From: Marinicella meishanensis
Lineage (GTDB): Bacteria; Pseudomonadota; Gammaproteobacteria; Xanthomonadales; Marinicellaceae
Assembly: GCF_019931145.1 (NCBI RefSeq)
Contig: NZ_JAIOUV010000005.1
Coordinates: forward strand, 286,804 to 350,803
Reading direction: 5' to 3'
DNA length: 64,000 bases
The position numbers and the translations under genes are program-made. Each line of letters starts with the position of its first letter. The first letter of the stretch is position 1. Below are positions 38,214-48,363 of this stretch, in pieces. The notes beneath the pieces were generated by a model. That model saw only the letters and a program-made list of their open reading frames with translations, did not search any database and had not been told where the DNA came from.

Positions 38214-39665
38214 ATGATTGTGTGTAAAGTCTGTGTATTCCTGTTTTGGACTTGGCTGGGTCTGTCTCTGTTGACGCCTGCCGCCGTGGCCCAACCGATA
38301 ACCGCAGCTGTCGACCCATCGATCCCAGCTGTGGTGCGCTATTGCATTGACCCCAACTGGTTTCCCTATGAAAGTGCCATCCAAGGCAAACACCAAGGCA
38401 TTTCGGCAGATTTCGTGCAGCTGTTGCAAGCACGCACTGACCTGCAGCTGCAATGGGTGAAAAGCAAAAACTGGTTACACACCATTGAGTTGCTGCGCAA
38501 CGGCTCATGTGACATGACACCCATGCTGAACCACACCGAGGAACGGGATGAGTTTTTGGATTTTACCGATGTGTGGTACCGCTCGCCGAATGTCCTGATT
38601 TCTTTGCGTGATGAACCCTTTTTGCAAAGCCTGGACCATTTGGATGGTCGCAAAGTGGCACTGACTGCCGGTTATCGCATCACCAGTTATGTGCAACAAC
38701 ATTACCCAGCAATCGACTACCTGGAAGTAACGGATGAATTGGCCGGCATCCAAGCGGTGATCGATGAGCAAGTGGACGTGTTCATTGGTAGCATGCTGTC
38801 GGTCAATAACCACATCCAAGCCAATGGTTTGAATGAAGTCAAGATCGCTGGCTGGGTCGGTCCCGAAGACTTGTTGCGGGTTGGCGTGAGGCCCTCGCAC
38901 CAGGCTTTGATTCCGGTGATCAACCAGTTCATTGCCCAGATCAGTGAAGCCGATCGCATTGCCATGCACAAAAACTGGAATGACATCACCCTGATCGACA
39001 ACAGCAACCAAGAACTCCTGAGGCAAGTGATCTTGGGTTTCAGTCTGATCTTGTTGGTTGGCATCATGTACCATTTGTTGATCCGCAAGATGAACAAAAA
39101 GTTGCTGGCTCAAAATGCAGAATTGCAGTCCTTGAAAGCAGCCTTGACCGAAACCAACCAAGAACTGGTGTTTTTGACCAACCATGATTTGTTGACCCAA
39201 ATCCACAATCGCCACTATTTCAACCAATTGTTGGAACGCCTGTCCAGCAAAAAAATCAATTCCAACTCATTTTGCATGGTGTTCTTTGATTTGGACCATT
39301 TCAAATCCATCAATGACCGTTTTGGTCATCAAGTTGGAGACCGCGTCTTGAAACAGCTCACCGCCACCATTCGCCCATTGTTGGGTGACAAGCATGTGTT
39401 CATCCGTTGGGGCGGCGAAGAATTCGTGATCCTGTGTCAGGACACCAACGAACTGAGTGCCAGGCGTTTGTGCCTGGAAATCAAGCAGGCCTTGGATGAC
39501 CTGTCCATCGATCCGGTGGGTCACATCACGTGCAGTTTTGGCATTGCCAGTAAACAAGCCGATGAATCCATCATGCAATGCATCGAACGGGCTGATCGGG
39601 CCATGTATCAGGCCAAAGCCAATGGCCGCAACCAAATCATCACCGCGCAGAAAATGGGTTCTTGA
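38214..39665 (+). CDS. Diguanylate cyclase with periplasmic amino-acid-binding-type sensor domain
   Basis: Signal anchor at residues 1-27, then a periplasmic SBP_bac_3-type domain (RYCIDPNWFPYESAIQGKHQ to about residue 260). A membrane helix follows (VILGFSLILLVGIMYHLLI), then a short coiled segment and a C-terminal GGDEF domain. That domain has YFNQLLERLSS, FFDLDHFKSINDRFGHQVGD and the active signature RWGGEEF, so cyclic-di-GMP synthesis is expected. An RxxD inhibitory site is not visible before the signature. The ATG at 38214 gives 483 residues; a TTG at 38190 is possible. Its ligand is unknown. Confidence 0.88.
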   Translation: MIVCKVCVFLFWTWLGLSLLTPAAVAQPITAAVDPSIPAVVRYCIDPNWFPYESAIQGKHQGISADFVQLLQARTDLQLQWVKSKNWLHTIELLRNGSCDMTPMLNHTEERDEFLDFTDVWYRSPNVLISLRDEPFLQSLDHLDGRKVALTAGYRITSYVQQHYPAIDYLEVTDELAGIQAVIDEQVDVFIGSMLSVNNHIQANGLNEVKIAGWVGPEDLLRVGVRPSHQALIPVINQFIAQISEADRIAMHKNWNDITLIDNSNQELLRQVILGFSLILLVGIMYHLLIRKMNKKLLAQNAELQSLKAALTETNQELVFLTNHDLLTQIHNRHYFNQLLERLSSKKINSNSFCMVFFDLDHFKSINDRFGHQVGDRVLKQLTATIRPLLGDKHVFIRWGGEEFVILCQDTNELSARRLCLEIKQALDDLSIDPVGHITCSFGIASKQADESIMQCIERADRAMYQAKANGRNQIITAQKMGS

Positions 39666-39723
39666 TTAAACAGTTGCTGTGGATTTCAGTCATTTTTGGA
39701 TTATACGAAGACAGTCGGAAGTA

Positions 39724-39732
39724 TGCTATGAT
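39724..39732 (+). promoter_or_regulatory. Extended -10 element of the serine hydrolase gene
   Basis: TGCTATGAT gives a good extended -10. The predicted transcription start near 39739 is only about 14 bases from the ATG at 39753, a very short leader. Confidence 0.45.
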
Positions 39733-39752
39733 GTTTTTATTTGAGCTTTGCC

Positions 39753-41309
39753 ATGCGCCAGATCGTCCGCTGCTTGCTTTGTTTATGGATCGCCACCCCT
39801 TCTGCCCAGACATGGCCTGAGGCCACGCCGGCAGAGGTGAACATGGATGTCACCCACATCAATGCCGCCATCAACATGATCGAATCAGGTAACTATGGGG
39901 CCATTCGGTCACTGGTAATCATCAAAGATGGGTATTTGGTGACCGAGCGGTATTTTGGCAACCAAGGAGAAAAAAGGCCGGTTTATTCAGTCACCAAGAG
40001 TGTTGGCTCGGTATTGCTGGGCATCGCCCAATACCAAGGAGCTGACATCGATGTGAATGCTCCCATGATGAATTACCTGCCACAATACAGTGACATCCCC
40101 AATATCAACCAGGCCAATGCCATCTCCCTGCATGATTTATTGACCCAACGCCATGGCTATGGCTGGGATGAATGGAGCGTGCCCTACGGCACCCCCAACA
40201 ACCCCCTCTCGCAAATGTTGCAGCAAAGTGACTGGTACCGCCATGCCCTGCAGTGGCCCATTGTGCGCGCTCCTGATCTCAAATTTGCTTACAGCACCGG
40301 TCATTCTTCATTGATGAGTCCTATTTTGCAACAGGCCACTGGCGAAGACGTTTATGACTTTGCCACCAATGAATTGTTCATTCCATTGGGCATCGAAGAC
40401 ACCCATTGGGAATTGATCGACGGCGGCGGCGCCCAAGGACAAGGCATCACCGAGTTTCCATTTGGCATCGAACCCTTGGGCTTTGGTCTGTGGCTGCGGC
40501 CCCTGGACATGGCCAGAATTGGCGAATTGTATCGGCTGGGCGGCCAGTGGCAAGGACAAAGAATCTTAAGCCAGGAATGGATTGAGCAGTCGGTGCAGAG
40601 GTACAGCGACGGCAACAGCGATGGTGACGTGTTCATTGATGAGTACAGCGGTTACGGCTACCAATGGTGGACGCTGCGTTTTGTCGATGACGCGGCACAG
40701 AGCACCGATGCCTATTACGCCAATGGCTATGGCCGACAATTCATCATGGTGCTGCCGGCATTGAACAGTGTCATCGTCTCCACCGCAGATGATTACGGTT
40801 ACTCAGGACCGGGCATTGGCACCGTCATGCGCGAGCAATTGTTGCTGGCTTATGATCGGGAAGACACCCCGGTGCCCCTCACCCATGACTACAATGGTTC
40901 GTGGCATTGGCCGGAAAATTCGGGCCAGGGCATTGATTTCCAGATATTGAATGACAACAGCACCATCATTGGCTTTTGGTACACCTACGACGCCACCGGT
41001 GGCGGCCAGCGTTGGTTCACTTTTCAAGGAACGGTGCAAGACACCTTGGCAGAATTCACCATCTATACCACAAGCGGGGGCCAATTTGTTGAGGGCACCG
41101 CACCCGAGTTGGGGGTTTGGGGGTCTGGTAGCTTGGTCATTCATGGTTGTACAACCGGTCTGTTTCAATTCAATTCAGATTCAGAAGGGGTCGCGGGCGA
41201 GATCCCCTTGTCGCGCATCACCGCCGCTTTTGGCAATTGCTTGCCATCCAACAGCCAAGCCAAACAACAATCACAGCGTAAGGCCCAACCCTTGGGTTAC
41301 ATTCATTGA
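39753..41309 (+). CDS. Secreted serine hydrolase, beta-lactamase class C / DD-peptidase family, with C-terminal exoprotein domain
   Basis: The first ~19 residues form a signal peptide (MRQIVRCLLCLWIATPSAQ). The serine nucleophile is in YSVTKSVGSVLLG (S79-x-x-K82) and the tyrosine site is likely FAYSTGHSSLM. The hydrolase domain ends near residue 365. After it comes a separate domain of about 120 residues with the pattern SWHWPENSGQGIDFQIL and FWYTYDATGGGQRWFTFQG. I recognise that pattern as a recurrent C-terminal domain of gammaproteobacterial exoproteins. Length is 518 residues from the ATG. Substrate unknown; esterase or peptidase activity is as likely as beta-lactam hydrolysis. A strong terminator follows. 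Confidence 0.85.
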   Translation: MRQIVRCLLCLWIATPSAQTWPEATPAEVNMDVTHINAAINMIESGNYGAIRSLVIIKDGYLVTERYFGNQGEKRPVYSVTKSVGSVLLGIAQYQGADIDVNAPMMNYLPQYSDIPNINQANAISLHDLLTQRHGYGWDEWSVPYGTPNNPLSQMLQQSDWYRHALQWPIVRAPDLKFAYSTGHSSLMSPILQQATGEDVYDFATNELFIPLGIEDTHWELIDGGGAQGQGITEFPFGIEPLGFGLWLRPLDMARIGELYRLGGQWQGQRILSQEWIEQSVQRYSDGNSDGDVFIDEYSGYGYQWWTLRFVDDAAQSTDAYYANGYGRQFIMVLPALNSVIVSTADDYGYSGPGIGTVMREQLLLAYDREDTPVPLTHDYNGSWHWPENSGQGIDFQILNDNSTIIGFWYTYDATGGGQRWFTFQGTVQDTLAEFTIYTTSGGQFVEGTAPELGVWGSGSLVIHGCTTGLFQFNSDSEGVAGEIPLSRITAAFGNCLPSNSQAKQQSQRKAQPLGYIH

Positions 41310-41312
41310 ACC

Positions 41313-41342
41313 AAAAAAAACGGGCCTGAGCCCGTTTTTTTT
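41313..41342. terminator. Bidirectional rho-independent terminator
   Basis: Eight A, CGGGC, a CTGA loop, GCCCG, then eight T. The 13-pair stem is symmetrical, so it can serve both the serine hydrolase gene and the convergent FHA gene. Confidence 0.93.
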
Positions 41343-41372
41343 GTTGTTGTCGTTGGCCTGGCTGGACTTGAA

Positions 41373-42188
41373 TCAGCCGCCCAACAAGCCATTCAAATAA
41401 CCCATTTTCCAGGCACCGGCCACGGCACCACCCAATACCAAGATGGTGATGACCCATTTCAACATACCCCCGCCGCCACCGGAGTCAGCTGGCACTGCAT
41501 GTTGCGCAGTGGGGGAGGATTTGGCTGGTTTGTCTTTACTGGCACCTTCCAGCGCCGGATCGGTCATGCCCGGGGTTTGTACCAGGAAACGGATGTTATC
41601 GAGTTTCAACTCATCGCCCACGCTCAAGTCGGCTTTTTCCACTTTTTTGCCATTGACGAAAGTGCCATTGGAAGAACCCAAATCAGTCACCACCAAGCCC
41701 GTGGCCTCGGCATCAATTTGCGCGTGTTTGCGAGAAATGCCATCGGCATTGACACAAATGTGGCATTCTGAATGGCGGCCGATGATGGTTGAACCTCGCA
41801 AGGGATAAGTCTTACCAAAGTAAGCACCGGACACCCCACGCAGGATGAATTTGGGTAAGGCCATTCTGACCCGGGTGCGGTTGTCGTCTTCTTCCTCTTC
41901 AACGGCACCTGATGGCATCGCTTTCATGTGCACCTGGGCCGCAATCAACAAGTCACCTTCCCGAACTTCTTTGGACGATTTGACCAACTTACCATTGACC
42001 GAAATCAAACGGGCTTCATTGTCGACGCTGACCGAACAATCACTGCCATCGACGGTGATGGTGGCATGGATGGAACCCAAGCCTTTGTCTTCAATTCTGA
42101 TGTCAGCCTGTTCAGAGCTGCCAAGGGTGTACTGACCGGATTGCAAATCCACATCTGCATGATCACCATGAGGAAAATGTAATTTCAT
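41373..42188 (-). CDS. Double FHA-domain, C-terminally membrane-anchored protein
   Basis: It has 271 residues. A first, degenerate FHA domain lies at about 1-75 (YTLGSSEQADIRIEDKGLGSIHATI), and a canonical one at about 118-205 (IIGRHSECHICVNADGISRKHAQI and LGSSNGTFVNGKKV). The latter keeps the Arg, Ser, His and Asn used to bind phosphothreonine. A linker rich in Lys, Pro and Ser follows, then GGGGG and a single membrane helix at about 244-262. No Ser/Thr kinase or secretion genes are adjacent, so the partner is unknown. It has its own promoter at 42215. Confidence 0.88.
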   Translation of the reverse strand: MKLHFPHGDHADVDLQSGQYTLGSSEQADIRIEDKGLGSIHATITVDGSDCSVSVDNEARLISVNGKLVKSSKEVREGDLLIAAQVHMKAMPSGAVEEEEDDNRTRVRMALPKFILRGVSGAYFGKTYPLRGSTIIGRHSECHICVNADGISRKHAQIDAEATGLVVTDLGSSNGTFVNGKKVEKADLSVGDELKLDNIRFLVQTPGMTDPALEGASKDKPAKSSPTAQHAVPADSGGGGGMLKWVITILVLGGAVAGAWKMGYLNGLLGG

Positions 42189-42214
42189 AAGTATGACCCG
42201 TTAAATTTCGTTCG

Positions 42215-42242
42215 ATTATAGCAAACTATTGATGGCAGACAA
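42215..42242 (-). promoter_or_regulatory. sigma-70 promoter of the FHA gene
   Basis: TTGTCT (42237-42242) and TATAAT (42215-42220) are 16 bases apart on the minus strand. Transcription would start near 42208, 20 bases before the ATG. Confidence 0.65.
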
Positions 42243-42273
42243 AATTTTAAGCCTGCCACCAGAGACTTCTTAT

Positions 42274-43572
<1,299 letters not shown>

Positions 43573-43660
43573 TCAAAGGGCGACATTGTAGCCCAGATGC
43601 ATTGGCTTGAGAAGCGCAGTACCGGCTAAATCAAGCAGAATGGCAGACGCTGGGGGGCGA

Positions 43661-44362
43661 TCAATCCGGATCCCAACCAAAGGGGGTGTCGGCCGAACGG
43701 TATTTATCCAGCCATTGCCGATGGGCTTGTAATTCGTCGGCACTGGGGGTCACCATTTGCAAAGGTGGGATGCCTGACAAATCGAAGGTCATGCCTTGTT
43801 GTGCGGCCTGATCATTCAGGTTGAGCTTGAGCTTGGTTTGACCACCGGTCATGGCCATGTAAACTTGGGCCAATATTTCCGAGTCCAATAAGGCCCCATG
43901 CAAGGTCCGGTGTTCGTTGTTGATGGCGTAACGTTTACACAAGGCATCCAGGTTGTTTTTGGCCCCGGGATGCTTTTTCTTGGCATATTCCAGGCTGTCA
44001 GTGATCACACAGCGGTCTTCCAATTGAAAGTCCTTGCCACACAAACCCAACTCATGGTTGATGAACCCCACATCGAACGGGGCATTGTGGATCACCAGCT
44101 CTGCCCCATCAATGAATTCGATGAAGTCGTCCACAATGCGGGAAAACACCGGTTTATCTGACAGGAAATCATTGCTCAGTCCGTGGACTTCCAGGGCTTC
44201 GTCATCGACCCGATACATCGGGTTGATGTATTGGTGGTAATGTTGGTTGGTGATTTCACGGTTGATCACCACCAAGGCACCGATCTCAATGATTCGATGC
44301 CCGTCCTGTGGTCGCAAACCGGTGGTCTCGGTGTCCAACATGATCAATTTATTGTGGGTCAT
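43661..44362 (-). CDS. dnaQ: DNA polymerase III epsilon subunit (3'-5' proofreading exonuclease)
   Basis: Proofreading exonuclease of the replicase. It has 233 residues: ExoI MLDTETTGLRPQDGHRIIEIG, ExoII VIHNAPFDVGFINHEL, and ExoIII HRTLHGALLDSEILAQVYMAMTGG. The C-terminal tail contains a clamp-binding-like QGMTFDLSG. The ATG overlaps the rnhA stop as ATGA, the common rnhA-dnaQ pair arrangement. Confidence 0.96.
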   Translation of the reverse strand: MTHNKLIMLDTETTGLRPQDGHRIIEIGALVVINREITNQHYHQYINPMYRVDDEALEVHGLSNDFLSDKPVFSRIVDDFIEFIDGAELVIHNAPFDVGFINHELGLCGKDFQLEDRCVITDSLEYAKKKHPGAKNNLDALCKRYAINNEHRTLHGALLDSEILAQVYMAMTGGQTKLKLNLNDQAAQQGMTFDLSGIPPLQMVTPSADELQAHRQWLDKYRSADTPFGWDPD

Positions 44363-44856
44363 TTCAATTGCTCCGCTTGGGTTCTGGCGGCCTCATCCAC
44401 CCGTTCATTTTCGGGGTGACCAGAATGGCCCTTGACCCAATGCCAATGGATCAGATGCGGGCTCATCTGCTGCTCAAGAAGCTGCCACAAATCTTTGTTT
44501 TTGACTGGTTTTTTGGCGGCATTTTTCCAGTCTTTGGCTTTCCAGCCAGTCAACCACCGGGTGGCCCCGTCCATCACGTACTTGGAGTCGGTGTACAGCT
44601 CAATCTCGCAGGCCTGGCGCAAGCGTTTCAAGGCCTCAATCACCGCGGTGATTTCCATGCGGTTGTTGGTGGTGTCGGCCGCTTGACCCGCAATCATTTT
44701 TTCTGTTTTTTGGTACTTCAACAAAGCCGCCCAACCCCCAGGCCCGGGATTGCCCAGACAGGATCCATCGGTGAAGATTTGAATTTTTTTTCGGCCAACG
44801 GCTGCGGTCACTTGGGTCACTTGTAATTGCACAAAACTTGGTGCATGATAATTCAT
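44359..44856 (-). CDS. rnhA: Ribonuclease HI
   Basis: Cuts RNA in RNA-DNA hybrids. The catalytic residues are seen in IFTDGSCLGNPGPGGWA (Asp), NNRMEITAVIEAL (Glu), LYTDSKYVMDG (Asp) and WVKGHSGHPENERVDEAA (His/Asp). The ATG at 44856 gives 165 residues, about ten longer than typical. GTG codons a few residues in (before TQVTAAVGRKK) would give the usual length. The frame also stays open to 45024 inside gloB on the other strand and cannot start there. Confidence 0.94.
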   Translation of the reverse strand: MNYHAPSFVQLQVTQVTAAVGRKKIQIFTDGSCLGNPGPGGWAALLKYQKTEKMIAGQAADTTNNRMEITAVIEALKRLRQACEIELYTDSKYVMDGATRWLTGWKAKDWKNAAKKPVKNKDLWQLLEQQMSPHLIHWHWVKGHSGHPENERVDEAARTQAEQLK

Positions 44857-44886
44857 TTGCGGTGAGAAAAACACCACGATTGTCAC

Positions 44887-45654
44887 ATGAGTTTCCAGAT
44901 CACCCCCATCCCCGCCTTCAATGACAATTACATTTGGGTCATCGACAACGGCCAACTGGCAGTGGTGGTGGACCCAGGTGTGGCCGCACACGTGGATCAA
45001 TTCCTCAGCGCCAAGCAGTTGCATTTACACAGCATCCTCATCACCCACCACCATTGGGACCATGTCAATGGGGTGGAGTCACTGCAACAACAACATGCCT
45101 GCCCCGTTTATGCCCCAGCGGATGAGCGCATTCCAGGTCAATGCACCGTGGTGCAAGAAGGCAGCCTGGTCGAGCTGACCGAATTGGGACTGCAGTTCCA
45201 GGTCTTGGAAACCCCCGGTCACACCCTGACCCACGTGTGTTATGTGAATCAGGACTGGTTGTTTTGTGGTGACACCTTGTTCAGCATGGGCTGCGGTCGC
45301 ATGTTTGAAGGCAAACCCAATCAATTCAATCATTCACTGAATAAAATCAAATCTTTGCCTGATGATTTGAAAGTGTTTTGTACCCATGAATACACCCTCA
45401 GTAATTTGCAATTTGCCCGCCACCTCGAACCAGACAACGCCGACATCGCGGCCTTCGAAGCCCAAATCCAGGCAAGCCGTCAAGCCAATCAACCCAGTTT
45501 GCCCAGCCAATTGGGCTTGGAAAAGCAACTCAATCCATTCCTCCGAACCGATCAAGCTGAATTGCGACAAGCGGTGGCCCAAATCCAAGGCTCCGCAATC
45601 ACCGATGAGGTGACGTGTTTTGCCCACATCAGGGCTTTGAAAGACCAATTTTAA
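44887..45654 (+). CDS. gloB: Hydroxyacylglutathione hydrolase (glyoxalase II)
   Basis: Metallo-beta-lactamase fold enzyme that hydrolyses S-lactoylglutathione. It has 255 residues. The metal motif is THHHWDH (residues 53-59), with further ligands in LETPGHTLTHVCY, LFCGDTLFSMGCGRMFEG and FCTHEYTLSNLQFA. The C-terminal substrate domain ends with NPFLRTDQAELR. It is divergent from rnhA with only about 30 bases between the starts. Confidence 0.96.
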   Translation: MSFQITPIPAFNDNYIWVIDNGQLAVVVDPGVAAHVDQFLSAKQLHLHSILITHHHWDHVNGVESLQQQHACPVYAPADERIPGQCTVVQEGSLVELTELGLQFQVLETPGHTLTHVCYVNQDWLFCGDTLFSMGCGRMFEGKPNQFNHSLNKIKSLPDDLKVFCTHEYTLSNLQFARHLEPDNADIAAFEAQIQASRQANQPSLPSQLGLEKQLNPFLRTDQAELRQAVAQIQGSAITDEVTCFAHIRALKDQF

Positions 45655-45721
45655 CCGGCCTTGGCCACACCACCGATTTAACAACTGTTTACCGCAAAAA
45701 CATGGCCATCATGGTAAAAAA

Positions 45722-45730
45722 TGGTATGAT
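45722..45730 (+). promoter_or_regulatory. Extended -10 element of the GGDEF-EAL gene
   Basis: TGGTATGAT lies about 23 bases before the ATG at 45754. There is no clear -35. Confidence 0.4.
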
Positions 45731-45753
45731 ATTGGTGGGGGAAAAACGAACGA

Positions 45754-48312
45754 ATGAAAGAATTTGTCCACACAGTTGTTGCGCTCTCGTTGCTGATCTT
45801 TCAAGTAACGGCCCACTCACAAGCCAACAATGCACTGAAAAAAACCTACCGCATCGGTTATTTCGACACCCCTCCTTTGCAATTCAGAAATGACAAGCTG
45901 AATCAGCCCGATGGCTTGGCCATCGAAATTCTCAACAAAATGGCCGAGGAACATGGGTTCACCATCGACTGGGTCTATGGTGACTTTCCTGATTTGATGG
46001 CCATGATGAAGGCCAAACGACTGGATGCTTTACCATCACTGGGCTACTCGGTACAACGAAGTGAATTTTTAGACTACCCCAAAACCAACTTTTCCAATGT
46101 CTGGGGCCAAGTGTTTTTGTCCAGTGACTCAAAGATTGAAAGCCTGTTTGACCTCGATGGCAAAACCATAGCCTTGCTGGAAAACGGTGTCAATGGCCTG
46201 AATTTCATCAACCAATGCGAACAATTCGAAGTGGATTGCCGCTATGTTTACGGCAAGAGCTATGCCGAAGTGTTTCAAATGGTGGCCAACAAATCGGCCG
46301 ATGCCGCGGTGTCCAACAACCTGGCCGGCTTGGACTTCCAACAGGATTATAACCTGTTGGTCAGCAGCATCATCTTCAACCCATTCAAAGTCTTTGTCAC
46401 CACCCCCAAAGGCACCAATGCCGAACTGTTGGCAGCCTATGACCAGACCCTGGGACGGTGGAAACAAGAACCCGATTCATTTTATTACCAGGCCCGCAGC
46501 AAATGGACTTTGGCCCAAGAAGACAACACCATTCCGAGTTGGATATGGTATTCATTGTTGGGTCTGTTGATATTCGGCTTGGTCACCATGGTGGCGGCGG
46601 TGTTGTTCAAACGCCAGGTCAAATACCAAGTGACCAAACTGATGCAGCGAGAGATCCAACTGAATCAGGTCATCAACATTGTGCCGCACATGATTTTTGC
46701 CAATGATTATGAAGGGAAAATCATTTTGGCCAATGAAAATGCCTGTCAATTTTTCGGCATTGACAAAGACGACATCGAAAGCAAGAACATCTACAGCATT
46801 TTGCGCAGCAACGCCAACTTCGAAAACCTGATCAACTACACCACCTCTTCCAACCCCTTCAACACCGAAGTGGTGGCCAAAGACATCACCGGCACCACCA
46901 AGACCTTGATGATGTCCAAGGTGCCCTATTCTGGCCGCCAGGACTTGGAGCCGGCCATGGTTACTGTGGGGGTGGACATCAGCCAGGTCAAAGCCTATGA
47001 AGAAGAAATTTTGTATATGGCCCATTATGATTCATTGACCGATTTACCCAACCGGGAATTGCTCAAAGACCGCTTAAAATCCTCATTGGCCCGGGCCAAA
47101 CAGTTCAATCATGTGGGCGGCATTTTGCACATCGACCTGGACAACTTCAAAAACATCAATGATTCGCAAGGACATCAGGTGGGTGACAAGCTGATCAAAA
47201 AAGTGGCATTGCGAATCAAATCCTGTGTTGGTCCGGGTGACACCCTGGCCCGCTTGGGTGGCGACGAATTCATCATCGAATTACCGGAATTGAAAAATGA
47301 ACTGGTCACGGCCGAGAAGCAAGCCATCGAAGTGGCCGGCATGGTGTTGAAAAAATTGAAACAACCCATTGGCATAGAAGGCAACCACTACCACATCACA
47401 GCCAGTGTGGGCATCGTGATTTATCCGCGCGATGGCAACCACCAATCGGTCCTGTTGCAACGGGCCGACACCGCCATGTTTGAAGCCAAAATCAAGGGCC
47501 GCAACCGCATCCAGGTGTTTGAGGAAGGCATCGAGTCGCGGGTTAAAAAGAATCACCAGCTGGAAAATGATTTGCGTCTGGCCCTGAAAAACAACGAAAT
47601 CAACGTCCTGTACCAACCGGTGGTGGATGCCGAAACCGAAACCATTGTGGGCTCTGAGGTGTTGTTGCGCTGGCAGCACCCCACCGAAGGGGAAATCATG
47701 CCCACCGAATTCATCCCCATTGCGGAGCAGGCCCAGCTGATTCTGGAAATCGGTTATTGGACCATTGAAGAGGCCTGTAAACAAATCATCAAGTGGAAAG
47801 ACCGGGCGCAAAGACCATTTTTCCTGGCCGTCAACTTATCGGTCATCCAAATCCGGGACCGCAATTTTCTGGAACGGGTTACCGCCCTCATCCACCAGTA
47901 CAAAATCCCCAAAGACTATTTGGAGTTTGAAGTCACCGAATCGATTTTATTGAGCGAGAACCAACGCTCCATTGAAATCATCAACCAATTGAAATTACTG
48001 GGCATCAAACTGTCCATTGATGATTTTGGCACCGGTTATTCATCGTTTGATTACATCCGCAAGCTGCCGTTGGACAAAATCAAAATCGACAAATCATTCA
48101 TCAAAGACGTGCCGGCAGACACCAGCAGCACCACCATCGTCAAAACCATCCTCAAAATGGCCGAAGAAATGCAACTGGAAGTGGTGGCCGAAGGGGTGGA
48201 AACCGCCACCCAAATCGCCTTTTTGAAGCAGCACCATTGCCAGTATTTTCAGGGTTATTACTTTTCCAAACCCAAGACCGAAGCCCAGTTACTGGCCAAA
48301 CACAAACTTTAG
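45754..48312 (+). CDS. Periplasmic-sensor, PAS, GGDEF and EAL domain cyclic-di-GMP protein
   Basis: It has 852 residues. A signal peptide (1-24) is followed by an SBP_bac_3-type periplasmic domain (about 33-255; RIGYFDTPPLQFRND), a membrane helix (about 262-285), and a PAS domain (about 300-415; VPHMIFANDYEGKIILANE). Next come a GGDEF domain (about 425-590; HYDSLTDLPNRELLKDRL, RLGGDEF) and an EAL domain (about 600-845). The EAL signature reads SEVLLRW (Glu kept, Ala replaced by Val). NLS, EVTES, DDFGTGYSS, KIDKSFI and EGVET motifs are intact, so phosphodiesterase activity remains likely. No RxxD inhibitory site is visible. Its sensor resembles that of the gene at 38214. Confidence 0.92.
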   Translation: MKEFVHTVVALSLLIFQVTAHSQANNALKKTYRIGYFDTPPLQFRNDKLNQPDGLAIEILNKMAEEHGFTIDWVYGDFPDLMAMMKAKRLDALPSLGYSVQRSEFLDYPKTNFSNVWGQVFLSSDSKIESLFDLDGKTIALLENGVNGLNFINQCEQFEVDCRYVYGKSYAEVFQMVANKSADAAVSNNLAGLDFQQDYNLLVSSIIFNPFKVFVTTPKGTNAELLAAYDQTLGRWKQEPDSFYYQARSKWTLAQEDNTIPSWIWYSLLGLLIFGLVTMVAAVLFKRQVKYQVTKLMQREIQLNQVINIVPHMIFANDYEGKIILANENACQFFGIDKDDIESKNIYSILRSNANFENLINYTTSSNPFNTEVVAKDITGTTKTLMMSKVPYSGRQDLEPAMVTVGVDISQVKAYEEEILYMAHYDSLTDLPNRELLKDRLKSSLARAKQFNHVGGILHIDLDNFKNINDSQGHQVGDKLIKKVALRIKSCVGPGDTLARLGGDEFIIELPELKNELVTAEKQAIEVAGMVLKKLKQPIGIEGNHYHITASVGIVIYPRDGNHQSVLLQRADTAMFEAKIKGRNRIQVFEEGIESRVKKNHQLENDLRLALKNNEINVLYQPVVDAETETIVGSEVLLRWQHPTEGEIMPTEFIPIAEQAQLILEIGYWTIEEACKQIIKWKDRAQRPFFLAVNLSVIQIRDRNFLERVTALIHQYKIPKDYLEFEVTESILLSENQRSIEIINQLKLLGIKLSIDDFGTGYSSFDYIRKLPLDKIKIDKSFIKDVPADTSSTTIVKTILKMAEEMQLEVVAEGVETATQIAFLKQHHCQYFQGYYFSKPKTEAQLLAKHKL

Positions 48313-48363
48313 GCCCGGAACTAGCGGCCCAGCCCCATGGATTGAGGTGCCCCAGGACTCAAA

